Source: Loxodes magnus (Eukaryota; Ciliophora; Karyorelictea; Loxodida; Loxodidae). From it: a DNA stretch of 64,000 bases. Shown here one piece after another: positions 34,414 to 47,700 of the stretch; position 1 is the first letter of the stretch; every line of letters starts with the position of its first letter. The notes under the pieces are model-generated. The model searched no databases. It had not been told where the DNA came from and was given only the letters and a program-made list of their open reading frames with translations. Location: positions 434,001 through 498,000 of the forward strand of contig CAMPDV010000043.1 in assembly GCA_946699065.1 (NCBI GenBank), read 5' to 3'. A program made the translations under genes and the position numbers.

Positions 34414-35852
34414 ATGAAATAAGAGACTATTATTTAAAACTCTACTGATCAAAGTCCTAGAAAAGCTTTGAGGTTTAAGAAGGAAAAAATAACAAAAGAA
34501 ATACACAAGTTTGCTGGGTAAGTTCTCAATTTAAATTTACCTTCCTTACATGAAAAATTTACTCCAATGCTTAGTGTAGAGGTTATTAATTAAGCTGAAG
34601 CTAATTCTAACTCTTCAAGATGAGAGAAAAAAAGCAAAATAAAAGAAAAAAAGTTAAAGCAGCATAAAGTAATACATAACAGCTAAGAATTTCTTTAAAG
34701 CTAGATAAAATGCAACACTGATAGAGATTCAATAAGAGTAAAACCGTTCATCTTCCCATAAATTAATTTGTCAAATAAACTAAAAATAAGCAGATAGAGA
34801 AAATAAAGCCTTTAAATATAAAATAGCGATGGATCTGCTTCTCCTAATGAAAAATCTGCCTTTAGAGAATAAAAATTTTAGAAAAATTCTTAAATTTCTG
34901 CAAAGTAAATTTAAAAGGCCTTAAGAAGTAAATCTATAGGATTTTCTAATTCAAAACTGGAAAAAACTTGAAATATTAAAAGAATGGACAACGAAAATGG
35001 TAGCAAATCATAGAACTATAGTACTACATTTATATCCTAAGCTAAAAAAAGAGTCAGCTTATTTTTTAAAAATTCTAACCTAAATTTAGAGGAAATTTTA
35101 TCAGGAAAAAACCTAAAAAGAAATTCCTAGAATTATTCCTAAAATTAAAAACTTAAGAAACTAATTAACAGCTTAGGTTATGAATTTTCTAATGATAAAA
35201 CGATAACTTCTAACTTTTCTGATAACGAATCTGAGGAAGATAACACAGATAATAATCAAATTAAGAAACATCACAAAGCATTCCAAGATTGGCAGAAATA
35301 GATTAATGCCTATAAAATTTAGCATCAGCCAGTATTAAGTCACCTAATAAAAAACAAGCAGAACAAGCCTTGATTTTACAAAAAAATGATTTAAGACCAA
35401 GAAAAAATAATTCTTAGTAAGCATGTTCGGAAGAATTATGTAAAGCTATGACAGTAAGAAAAGAATGATATTAAGCTATACAAATTTAAAAACTTGAAAG
35501 GCTTTACTATTGTTAAACCAGGAGATTTAAGTATTAAGAAAACTTACAATTCAATAATTCATAATCCTGAGAGAATTCAAACTCCGTATGTTTAATTATA
35601 TGCAGATGAGGTTTGAGAAAGTGTAAAAATGAAAATATATAACTCATCGACCCAAAAAACGATGGTACTGAATCACTTCTAGGTTTTGAAGATAATTTAT
35701 TGGGTCTATATGATGAAAGTAAGCACTTTATGAAACTTCTATAGCAAAAACCAAATAAGTCTAATTATGCAAAACTCAAGAATCTTAAAAAGTATAATTT
35801 AATATATTGCAGACTCATTTAAGTAGAAACTTAAAAAATGCTCAAAAGATGA
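34414..35852 (+). CDS. Basic orphan protein with one 20-nt intron (472 aa)
   Basis: ATG 34414; frame continues to an intron at 35586-35605, then DPKNDGTESLLGFEDNLLGL and on to TGA 35850-35852. The N-terminal ~250 residues are Lys/Ser/Asn-rich and probably disordered. Residues ~290-470 look more ordered (KAFQDWQKQINAYKIQHQP, KNLKGFTIVKPGDLSIKK). In-frame TGAs near 34621, 34960, 35368 and 35449 are read as Trp. Without the intron the frame runs on for 150 codons of AT-rich noise, which argues for it. No family recognised; the KPGDL stretch is not enough to assign one. Confidence 0.65.
35586..35605 (+). other. 20-nt intron (gtatgtttaattatatgcag)
   Basis: GT...AG segment whose removal (2 modulo 3) joins ERIQTP to a frame of clear coding character ending at a nearby TGA. 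Supported by frame only, since the protein has no known homologue. Confidence 0.65.
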
Positions 35853-36126
35853 TTCGTTCTCGTACAGTTATGATAAAAAGACTTGTATTTCTTAGATTAT
35901 TAAGCTTATTATTTAAAGCATTTTTATTTATTATATAAAATAAAAGCATTAATAATTTCAAGCCAATTAAAGGATAGAAAAGTAGCTTATTATTGAATAA
36001 TTTAATCTTGAAAGCAATAAGATTAAATAGTTTCAGCATGTAAAATGAAGATTGAAGAGAGTTTATTGAAGTATGTTGATTTAATCAAAATTATTTAATT
36101 TAAAAATAAAGCAGTTTAAATGTGAA

Positions 36127-36648
36127 TCATTCAGCCTTCTCATCAAGTAATCCTGTCTAGAGAGGATTATTCTATTTGGTAAATTTGACTTTTTTGCTTA
36201 AAACGTAAATAATGGCTACAGTAATAAATAACCCAAGTATTTTCAAAAGAGTAAGGACTCCTTCGTCTTCTTCTGTATATAAAGCATTACGATTGATCTT
36301 TTTGATTTCATTTGCTACATTTTGATTTGTTTATTGGTCTTTCTAAGCTAAACCTTCATTTTACATGGAAGATGCTTATTAGGTATCTTTTCCTAGCTAT
36401 ACAAATTTATTTTAGAATTCGCTAATCAGTTGAGTTTCACTAAGCTGAGGATTTGACAGTTTAAACTATTCCCATTGAACAATAATATCTTAAATCTTAT
36501 TCTTTGGCTCAGAATTAAGTCTTAAAATCTAAGAAGTTACGTCAAGGGGCTAGTCACTCCATTCATTAGCGACTTATCTCATTAAAAATGGAATTTGAAT
36601 AGAAAGGATTAATCCAAGAGCTACGTAAGTCACATGCTCTCTTTTCAT
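36127..36648 (-). CDS. Small membrane protein with two transmembrane segments (173 aa)
   Basis: ATG 36648 to TGA 36127-36129. Residues ~8-22 (VALGLILSIQIPFLM) form a hydrophobic segment that may be a signal anchor. The middle (~30-125) is soluble, Gln/Glu/Asn-rich and probably helical. Residues ~137-155 (LLKILGLFITVAIIYVL) form a second transmembrane helix, followed by a short basic cytosolic-type tail (SKKVKFTKQNN). This suggests a hairpin or two-span protein with a ~110-residue loop. No family recognised. It is divergent from HYDIN across 2.1 kb. Confidence 0.72.
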
Positions 36649-38771
36649 TTTTAAAATGGTTGATTAAACAGCTACTAATAAAATTAAAACCTATCATTAT
36701 AATTTATTTAATGTCTCTTATTTATATTGTCTAGTTATCCATCTATCTCATGCTCTAGCCTATCCTACTTTTATAGAAACTTTTAATTAACACCTTTAGA
36801 TTTCTAATCCAAATACCTTTCCAGTATTCAATTATTACTATAGCTACAGGCATTATTTTACTGCAATTACTTATAAATCATGCTAGTAAGGCTATTTTAA
36901 ACTAAGCTAGTTGAAGGTAATTTTAATTAAATTTTAGACTAAATATGATTTTTTATAAAAGAATAAGCTTTAGTTTACTAAAGTAATTAAGCTACTTAGT
37001 ATAGCTAACTTAATAAGGTATTAAATTGTTTAAATAAAGCTAAAGCTATACAATAGTGATACTTATCACTCTATCTTTGTATTAAATACTAAGAGTCTTC
37101 GCTTTGGATTTTCCTATTTTAATTATCTGATTTAAATAGTTTTGATCCAAGTAAAATTCTTAGCAAATGAGATTAATAGGAAGTAATAGAAAGCTTTATT
37201 TACTTTCATATTATTTCGTTATATTGCTCTTATACCAGGAAATAGAGATAAAAATTAAGGCTTAAAGTGATTAATTAAATAAGAGATATTAGGTATACTT
37301 GAATAACTAATTTTCCTAAAAGAAGCTATAATCTTGGATAGTTTTAAAATAAAAGGGAGAGCTAAGCAAAGTGTTACATTGCTAGTAGAGCTAAATTATA
37401 CTAAAGAAGCTTTTATTAAGAAATGAGTAAACTAATTGGTAAACCTTCTTCCTTTATAAATGTAATAGCTATTAACATCATAAGCAGTAGTTATAATAAA
37501 TTTTAAAATTAGCTATTGTATTACTTAGTTTATTCATATAAAGGATTTATAATCCTAATATTAATTGCTTCATATATGCTCATCAGCTTTAAATACTAAA
37601 TATTCTAGATAAATATTCAAACACTTTTTAAGAATTTTCTTTAGTTTTAAATGAGTCTAAAATTTCATGGTTTACAGAGTAGTGTCCATTAAAGAATTAT
37701 AGTGTAATAATAATAGTTAACGATAACTAAGAATTTAATAGTTTACTAAGAAACTTCTTCAAATATTAGCAAGGAATATACTAAATCTTATATATAAAAC
37801 AATTAAAGCTCTATTTAAAAACTTAAACTAGTAATTTTGATAACGTCTATATATTTTAGATTTTAAAGGGGAATACATTGATATGTTTAGAAATATATAC
37901 AGAACATAAAAGAAGCTAAGAAGATAATTTATTGGAGAGCTTTATGGGATTGCATTAGGAAGGGTGGCTTTTATAAATAATGCAGTTGATTTATTATTTT
38001 AAACTTTCCTTAAGAATAGATCATTCTTATCAAATTTTATACAAATATATTATAAATCCTTTCCACTAAAAAGCTAACTTTCTGCTATTTCTAATCAACT
38101 ACGAACATTCTTATGAATGAAATAAGTTTAATCTGAAATTATAAAGAATCAGCTAATCATAATTAATAGTTGAATGAATTAAGATAGAAGGTAGAGCACA
38201 CTTATTACTTTAGTTGTTTATTCTAACTTATATAGTTTAATTATATAAATGCTTAGTTTACTGTTAATTAACTAGAACCTTTTAAATGATATGCTTTTGA
38301 TAGTTTACTTTAATTTATTTGGATTAATTCAAATGAGCTATTAGCTATTTTAATTTAAATCATTTTCCTTACATTAAATGCATAGATTCGCTATCTTATG
38401 ATTATATTAGCGAAAGAACTATAAAGTTATTATCTTATAAAAGGATTTGAAATTGAAGATAATGCTTATAATCTGGTATATTAGCTAAGGAAGGCTGATT
38501 AAAAGAATTGATAGATAAGCTTATTTTTATTTAAACTAATATTGTATAAGTAATCCAGTCTATTCATTAAGAAAGCTTCTATTTTCATATAAGAGAATAT
38601 CAAATAGTGGATAAAGTTAATTTAAATAAGGTTAAGCTTGCATTATGGCTTAATTTATCAGATAGTTTGGTAGTAATAGCAAATTAAAGAATAAAAGAGT
38701 TTCTGAAGCCATGTCATTTTCAAGTCAAATTTCATTTAAAAGAAGTTACTGTTTATTAGTTTAAATTAGAT
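36649..38771. other. Long divergent intergenic region upstream of HYDIN
   Basis: About 2.1 kb of AT-rich DNA between the small membrane protein gene (-) and HYDIN (+). I see no coding frame, RNA gene or repeat in it. Confidence 0.45.
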
Positions 38772-41700
38772 ATGTCTATTGTGAAGAATACCAACGTGCA
38801 GAAGAAATCTCCTTCAGCATTAATCAAAGACTAGAAGTCGGGAAAATCGCTTATGGACAGATATGGAACACCAGAAATAGTACAGTTTCTGAACATAGCT
38901 GATTTTTCTATTTACCCTGATTCACAAGTTCCTATTGACTAACCGTTATTTTAGCCTGATCCTGTTGTAGTCCAGTTTTCAGATTATGAGCCTTTGCAAT
39001 AGAAAGAAGGTGTTTTGTATTTAAGAAACAAAGACAAGGTAGCTAGAAGAGTTAAAATAATATAACCTGATTCTCGCTTATTTTCAGTTTAATTATATTA
39101 GCAGAGCAAGACTCAGACAGTTAAAAAAGGCAAAAAAATTTAGTAGTTGAATAATGAGTCTGGAAGTAAAGTGGCCCCAGGAATGACTGTATCATACTTA
39201 ATAAAATTTATTCCAGAAGCAAAGGTTGATTATAGTTATGATTTGCTTGTTGTTACTGAGAGAGAAAAGTTTATAGTTCCTATTAAAGCTGTTGGATAAA
39301 GAGCTATGATTGATTTTCCAGACCATGTTGACTTTGGTGTTTGTCCTGTCAAACATAACAGTAGCAAACCTGTGATGATAAGAAATGTAGGCGAAAAGCC
39401 AACTAAATGGAAGCTTAAAATACCACCACCATTTTCAGCTGAAAAATTAGAAGGACTTTTAGAAATAGGATAAATTGAGTAGCTAGCTTTATTCTTCCTA
39501 CCTTAAGAAAGCAGAATTTTTAAAGGTGAAATAATCCTTTAGTATGATGGCTTGGAAGCTTATATTACTACAGTTGGAGAAGCTCATAATGATTCTAATG
39601 TCTATCTATCCAAGAACTATATTCCAATGAAAGAAGCTTATATTGACTTGACTTCTCAATCTTCATTCAAAATTGTCAACAAATCGAATGTTCCTGTCGA
39701 GTTTGAGTGAAGAGCATTTGCTAATGAAAAGGAAGAATAAGAAAAGAAATAAAGACTTTTACTTCAATTGGCTTAGGAAGAAGCAGAAGAGAGAATGTTG
39801 ATAGAAGAAAGCCTCAACGAAAGTAGTGGAGATGAAAGTCTAGATTCAGATGATTCTTGGGATGAACTTGAATGCAGAAATATGCATGAAAGAAGACAAA
39901 TGAGAGCCCTTTTAACTCTTGACAGAAAGTATAGAAATATTAGATAAGCAGTAGAAGAAGATCTTATGCTCTTTTAAGACGATATATTCAATATAGAGCC
40001 TCAGGCTGGTAAAATTTGGCCTAACAGTGAACTTAGTATTACAATTACTTTTCGTCCAAAGGCTGCTTTGCATTATGAATGTACTGCTTACTGTAATGTC
40101 ACTTGTAGTGAAGAAAGATTACCTCTTTAACTGGTTGGAGAAGGTATAGGACCAAAAGCTCAAATTGGACCTCAGACTGATTATGATATGGGTGATGTCC
40201 CAGTTAACTGTCCTTAGAGACAAGAATTTACGATAGAAAACAAAGGTGCAATTGAATGTATGTTTAAATTAGCTCCTTATGATACTCCATTCGGAAATAA
40301 ATTCACTTTTGATTGCGAATCTGGAGTTCTTGCTGTAAAGGAAAGTAAAATAATAAATGTTAATTTCCAAAGTGATTTACTAGGAGAATTTTGTGAAACT
40401 TTTAGATTCTAACTATAAGGATCAAGCGAAATGCTCAGTATCACTTTCAAAGGTCACGTCGTAGCTCCAACTTTCAGCTTTAATAAAGAAAAAATAGACT
40501 TCGGTGACGTTAGTTATAATCAACTTATTCGTGAGATTATCAAGTTGACAAACACATCTGATGTTGGATTTACCTTTAATATTAGAGTTCCAGGAGATGG
40601 AAAACTAACTAAGAAAGAGTTTGATATAATTCCTTCAAGAGCTTTTCTATAAGCAAATGAAACATGCACCATATAGATAGACTTTATATCTCAAACAGTA
40701 AAGAAATATGATATGGTTTTAGTTGTAGACATTGAAGGAGTAGGTCAGGATATGCTTGCTATTCCTATTAAAGCAGAATGCCACGTCCCTGAAGTGTAAA
40801 TTATTCCCAAGGATAACTTAGAATATGGTCATATTTTCCTTAGATTCCCCTGCTATTAATTCGTAGAGCTATTTAATAAAAGCAAACTAAGAGCAAAATA
40901 TGAAGTTCTTCCTCAAGAAGAACAAAGTAAATTACTAGCTATTTATAAAGCAGAACCTTAGGAAGGATATATAGAACCTGGAGATCATTCAGAAGTTAAA
41001 GTTACATTAGAAGGATAAAAGCGAGGACAAATTAGAATTCCAATTTACTTCAAAGTGGTAGGAGATTCGCAGCATCCTACAATGCTTACAATAAATGCAG
41101 AATGCACAGGACCAATAGTAAAAGTTCTTACTCCTGAAATAGATTTCAGTAGAGTAGAAGTATTAAAAGATGTGAGTAATCAAATAAAATTACATAATAA
41201 CTCTGATATTCCTGCTAACTACAGAGCTTTTACTAAAAAGAGAGATAGCATTTTTAGAATACCTGAGAAGTAAGGAACTTTACAGCCAAATGAAACTAGA
41301 ACTCTTGAAGTAATTTGCTGCGCAGATGAATGCATGGCATTTACAGAGCAACTGCATTTCAGTATTACAGATGGAAAAGATGTGGATGTAATGCTAAAAG
41401 CAAAAGGATTTGGCGTTACTGCATATTGTAAGGATAATTTGAAACTTATTGATTTCGGTACTTAGTTTACTTGCACAAAAATAGAGAAAACAATAATAAT
41501 TGAAAATAAAGGAAGGAAACCATAAAAAATATAATGGAATAGAGTTAGAGGAGGATTTGTAGATCCTAATAAGGTAAAATAAGATAAAAATAAATCTTCA
41601 TCCAAATCTATAATTGAAGTCTCTAAAGTTTAATCTTAAGAAGAGAAAAAAGAAAAAGGCAAGGAAAAAGGTAAAAAGGGAGAAAAAGGAGATAAAGAAA

Positions 41701-44700
41701 AGGAAGAGAAAAAGGAAAAACCATAATATGTATTTTCAGTTTACCCTGAAAGTTATGCCATTCAAACAAAACATGCAGTTAAATTCAAATTCATTGCTGA
41801 TGCCGCAACTGCTGCTACTGCATCAGAAGGCTTTTTATGTACTTCAATTGTAGGAAATGACAAAAAGCCTAAAAATATTTACGAAACTGTAATGACTGGA
41901 GAGTTCATTGATCCAATGCTATAGTTTTCGGATAATTTATTATCTTATAAGTACATATGGAAGAAAGATGAGCCAATTTTACCTCTTTCTAAGGATCTTG
42001 AAATACTATCAGTTACTTAATTGAACGTTAAGTTCTTAGTAAAAGTTTAACCTCCATTTTCAATCACAGGACCTGAAGAATGTGAATTAGAGCCAGGTTA
42101 AAGCATTCGATATAAAGTAGATTTTGATCCTGGTAGATATGACAAAAGATCTTGCGAAATAAAGCAGTAACTGTAAATTTAGCACATCAATCATCCAAGA
42201 AAAGATGCAGTAGACTTGTTTGGTGAAGTAGTATATCCCAATCTAAGCTTTGATTCTTACGAAATAGATTTTGGAAGCATTTTAAATGATACAAGTAAAA
42301 AGATGTATATAAACATTAAGAATATTACAGAAATCGATGTTAAATATGAATGGTCTCTCGTTTAAGAAATGATTGTAGATTAAGATTTTGATTAGGAGTC
42401 TGCTACGACAGCAGAATAACTACCTTTAAATGAATTTTTTGATATATTGCCAATTAGAGGTCTTTTAAAGCCAGGTGAAATGGAGTAAGTTGAATTCGTT
42501 TTTAATGCTTAATCAGGAATATAACTTGATACAATTGCAACTTGTTCAGTAGAAGGTGGTCCAGAATATGAAATAAGACTCATCGGATAGGCAAGTCATG
42601 TTGACTATAAATTAAGTTGCACAAATCTAGATTTTGGAGAAGTACAGTTCAACGAAACTGTTTCATAAGAGTTTTTCATTGAAAATACAAGCAAAGTAGC
42701 ATTCTAATTCAACATTAGTTTACTTTCATTATCCAGACCCGGTATTATTGAAGTTTAACCTTCAATTGGAAAAATTGCTGCTCAAGAAAAATAGAAGATA
42801 TTAGTTAGACTTTTTGCAGGAATTCCTGATTAAATATGTGAAAACTTTATGGTAGAAGTTGCTCATTTTGCTCCTGTTTCATTCTAAGTCACAGCAACTG
42901 GAACATATCCTGGATTTGTGCTAGCTTTGCCTAGAATAGAAGATGCTAAATTCTAAGAAAGATTGGAAGCTGCTTCCGCTAAAATACTTAGCACTAGCCA
43001 ACAATCCAGTTATGCACTTCCTCCAAAAAGTTAAAGATCAAATGAACATTCATCATATCCTCCAGAACTTGAAGCTGAAATTGATAGACTATTTATGTGT
43101 GAATCATTAACAACCATTCTTGATGACTTATATGTAAGAGGTTTAAAGCCTCTATTTGACATACCTAAAACTCCAAAAGAAGGAGGACCAGCTCTTTCAA
43201 AAACATAGAAAGCTCCAGAAGGTTATTCTCCTGTAAAAGTAGTGGTTGGAAACTGGCTTTGTAACTTTGGTTCGATTGTATTAGGATAGAGCAGAATGAA
43301 AAAGTTTAGACTTTTTAATATTTCAAATTCAGTCCTTTAATTGGTGATTGACTAGAATATGTTAAAGAATGCTGGGTTTTAGATGGAACCATCTAAAATA
43401 AATAAACTTGGTCCTAAAGAATCAATTGAAATAAAAATGACTTATTAGACTAGAAGATCTGCACCTCTAGGAATCAACAAAACAAACTGCTTCGTTGATG
43501 TTAAAGGTGGGCTTACTTACTAGATGACACTTTAAGCAAATTTAACTATTCCTGATATCTAACTTTCAACAGATTTCTTGGATTTTGGAAAGGTATGTGT
43601 AGGTCATCTATGCTTAGGAAAAGTAAAATTCTAGAATATTAAAGATGTTCCTTGTGAATGGAATTATATAGTTAAGCATGTAGCTACAGGTTTAGGTCCT
43701 AAAGATCGTGACTGGGAAAGATATTAAGTTGAACCAAGTAGCGGTGTTCTATAACCCAACTAGAAGTAAGTAGTAGATATTCTCTTTGTTCCATCTACGG
43801 AAAAACTTATTGCGGCAAAATTAAACTTCAGAGTGAAAGAAAACCCAAATTAGAAGCAGTTAAACGTAAAAGGGCAAGGTATTCTATACAAACTAGAAAT
43901 AATTCCAAATGCACTAGTAATGGGACCTGTTTTACCATATGAAATCAGTCAACACTTAATCGAAATAAAAAATACCACTGAGCTTCCAATAGAGTTCTTT
44001 TGTGTAGAATTTGATTCGAAGTACAAAGAAGAGGAAGAAATGTTAAAGGAATTTTATAAATTTGAAACTGAAATATTTGATATGAAAAAACTTTCATAGA
44101 AAGGATTAGGAGATAGACCAATTTTAATGACTCCTAGACACCCTGGAGATCCTCTATGGAAAGAAGTAGTAAATAATTACGAAAAGAAGAAAAAGAAATA
44201 ACTTAAGGATTAAAAAATCTAAGAAATGAAAAAGAAATTGGAATCTGAAAATCCTGAAGAATAGCAATAAGCAAAGAAATTCCTAGAAGAGATTTAATTG
44301 GTAGGAGACGATGAAGAAAGCGTTACAATTTCATATCCATAGTATATACCATTAAGAGAAAGATTCAACATCATAGTACATGGAAAACACTTAACTGGCA
44401 AAACTACTTTTTCATAAAATCTACAGAAAAAGCATAACCGCGCTTTGATTAACATTGACTAGCTAATTTAAATTTTACTGGATTACCTAAAAGTAGAAAA
44501 TCCTATTTGCTCCACATAATAACTTGAATTAGCTCAATAGATTCAGAAGAATTTAGACTAACTTCATTCTGCTTTTGAAACTGAAAAAGAAGAAAGGTAA
44601 AAAGCAAGGAAAGGTAAGAAAAAGATAGAAGATGATCATGAATTCGTAGAAACATTTTACATTGACGAGAAGCTAATAAAATAAGTTATTGATGATAAGT

Positions 44701-47700
44701 TAAAAGGTCCTGAATGCAATGCTGGTGTTATTATCGACTCTTTAGATAGCAAATATTGCTAAAATCCTCTTAAAATGGCGAAAATAATAGCTGAAGCATT
44801 AAGTAAACAGTAATTAAGGCTTGTATTTTTAACAGATGACTAGCACTTAATCTAAATTGAAGATAAACCAACTGAAGTACAGCCTGAAGAAAAAAAGGTT
44901 TCACCTGCTCAAGCCAAAATAAGTTCTTCTGAGTAAGTAGATGTAGATGCTTAATATATTGAGCTACTTAGATGGTTCAAAGAAGCTTAGCAAGAAGAGA
45001 GTTATGAGGAGATGAAGATGACTGAAAAAGATCTAGAACATGAAAAGCTAGCACAATAAGATAAATCAACTGATAAACTTCCCGGTTAAGGAACTTAAGA
45101 TAAATTAACCAAAGATAATAAAACTTAAGAATAACTTTCAGCATAGTTATCGTAAGAAATTTCAGGAATAGCTGGTGAAGGAGGATAATTTGACTAAACT
45201 GGGCCAAAATATGCCTACAGATCTTTAGTTTATTGCCTTCCTTTAACAATAATTCCTCCATAAGATTAAGAAATAGTTTTAGAATAGCCCTAAATTACAG
45301 AAGGTATGACTGAAGAAGAAATATAATAGCTTTAAACCAAGTATAATCAACAAAAGGAGGCTCTAAAATAAGATAAAATAATGCAGTAGTTAAATGATTA
45401 GTTTGAAGAGCTTCTAAAGAATGTACCTGCACCTGTTTTCCCAGATCCAGATACTATTCCTCTTCCTCCTCCATAAGTAAAATAAATCGTATATAAGCCT
45501 AAAGATAGAGATGCCAAATAGGGTAAAAAGTAATAAGCAAGTACATAATCTCTAGCTATTTAAAAGTTTAAAATTGGAACTCCTATTGTACACCAAATGG
45601 AAGACTAAGAAGTGGAAGAATAAGAGCTTTAACTTGACTTTAACAAAACTAGATGGATTGTTCCTCCTTATAATAGTCAGGAATTATATCTTTAGTTTTA
45701 GAGCAAAGAAATTGGAAATTTCGATCAAGTTTTCAATTTTGAAATGTGCTAAGGCAAGGAAAAACCCATTACTTTAAGTGTGTAAGGTATCTGCGATTTT
45801 CCTATGATTAACAATAATTATTAAAACTTATTCATGAAGAGAAAAAGAGTAAGACCTACTGACGGAGTCATAAGTCATCATTTTATAGTTTCCGAGAATA
45901 AATTCGAATTTGGCCCTTTGCTCATACATAAGAATCCTGAAACTCGTGGTACTCCAGCAGCTAAATAAAATTCAGATGTTATTAGAATAAGTAATTGTGG
46001 AAAATATCCACTCCATATTGATTTTGTTCTTCGCTCATCTGCTCAAGAACCAGGAGTTGATATTGCTAACAATCCGTTTATTATGGAACCCGAATCCTTA
46101 GATTTAGAGATAGATGAAACTTAAGAACTTAAGATATTCTCGTTCCCTTAAATTAATGGAAATTTCACAGATGAGATTATATGCCTCGTAAAGGATAATC
46201 CAAATCCCGTAGTCATACCAGTATAATGCTAGGGGGAGTCACCAACTGTAGAAGTAGATACTGATGTAGTTGAATTCCAGCGATAACTTCTTTAGTAAAC
46301 AACTGTAAAACAACTTACAGTCAAAAATGTATGTAACCTACCTGTTATTTGGAACTTAAAGAATACTGAAAACTTGCCTGAAGAACTTAAGATTAGCCAA
46401 ATCGAAGGAAGACTGAAACCAAAAAGTGAAATAGTTCTTGATGTGACTTTTAAGTCCATTTAGCAGAAGAAATTCAACGAAAAAGTAATTTTAGAGGTAA
46501 AGGATTGCGAAAACTTGAATCAAAATTAGGACCCTAAGCCAATTCAAATTATAGCTGAAGCCTTCAATATTACAGTGGGCATTACATTCAACGATCCTGA
46601 TGATATTCTAAATTTTGAAAATGTTAAAGTGTTTGAGGAAAAGGAAGAAACATTTTACCTGAAGAACAATGGTATGTATGATGTTAAATATAAGTTTAAT
46701 ATTACCAAGAAGTAAATTAGAGAAGTTTTTACTATTGATCCTATTGAAGGAGTTCTAACACCTAACTAAGAGTAACCAATTAGCGTCACTTTCAAAAGCA
46801 ATAAAGAAATGAAGTTCAACACTAAAGACACCAAATCAAGGAAACAAACTAGCGATATAATTCTCTAAATATTAGAAGGAAAGACATTAGAACATTTTGA
46901 AGAAGTTCCTATACATTATAATGTAAATGCTGTATTTTCTAAATTTTCAATTAATCCCATTAGAAACATTAACTTTGGTCCTGTTTAGTTTGAGGATAAA
47001 AAAATTAGAAATTTTGAAATTAAAAATGAAGGAATTTTCGAATTTAACTTTAACATATATGAACTGATTGATGGAAAGGCTCCAGTTAAAGAAGAGGAAG
47101 AAGTAAAACCTAGTGGTAGAGGAGCAGGTAAATAAGAAGCCAAAGATTAAAAGAAAGGAGGAAAAAAAGATTAACATTTGGCTTAAAGTGTTGAAATTGG
47201 ACAGTTTGTTATAGCTCCATCTATTGGTACGATTTAACCAAATCAATCTGCATTAATTGAGGTACATTTCAATGCAACTGGTGCAAAATTATATACAAAG
47301 TAATTGGGAATTGATATTTAAAATAGAGATCCATCACTATTTCCAGAAGGCATTCCATATGATCTAGCAGGAGAAAGTTGTATTCCTGGAATAAACACTT
47401 GGGATTTAGACATGATTTTTGAGGAATAGACAGTTATAGCAACTTTGGACCCAAGTGCTAATGCTAAATAAATTCATACTTCTAATGTATTTGCATAGGC
47501 TGAAAGAGTATTTTTATTTGGAACACTAATTGCAAGTAAACATCCAGAGGGAACAGTTGAAAAGTTTAAAATAATGAACGCAAGCAAAATTCCATGCACA
47601 GTGAACTTTTCAGTTAAACCAAGAACCTCTTCTAAATCTGAAGGCTTTGATTTTGAAGTAGCTCCTTCGCAAGCTAAAATCCCTCCTCATGAACATATAT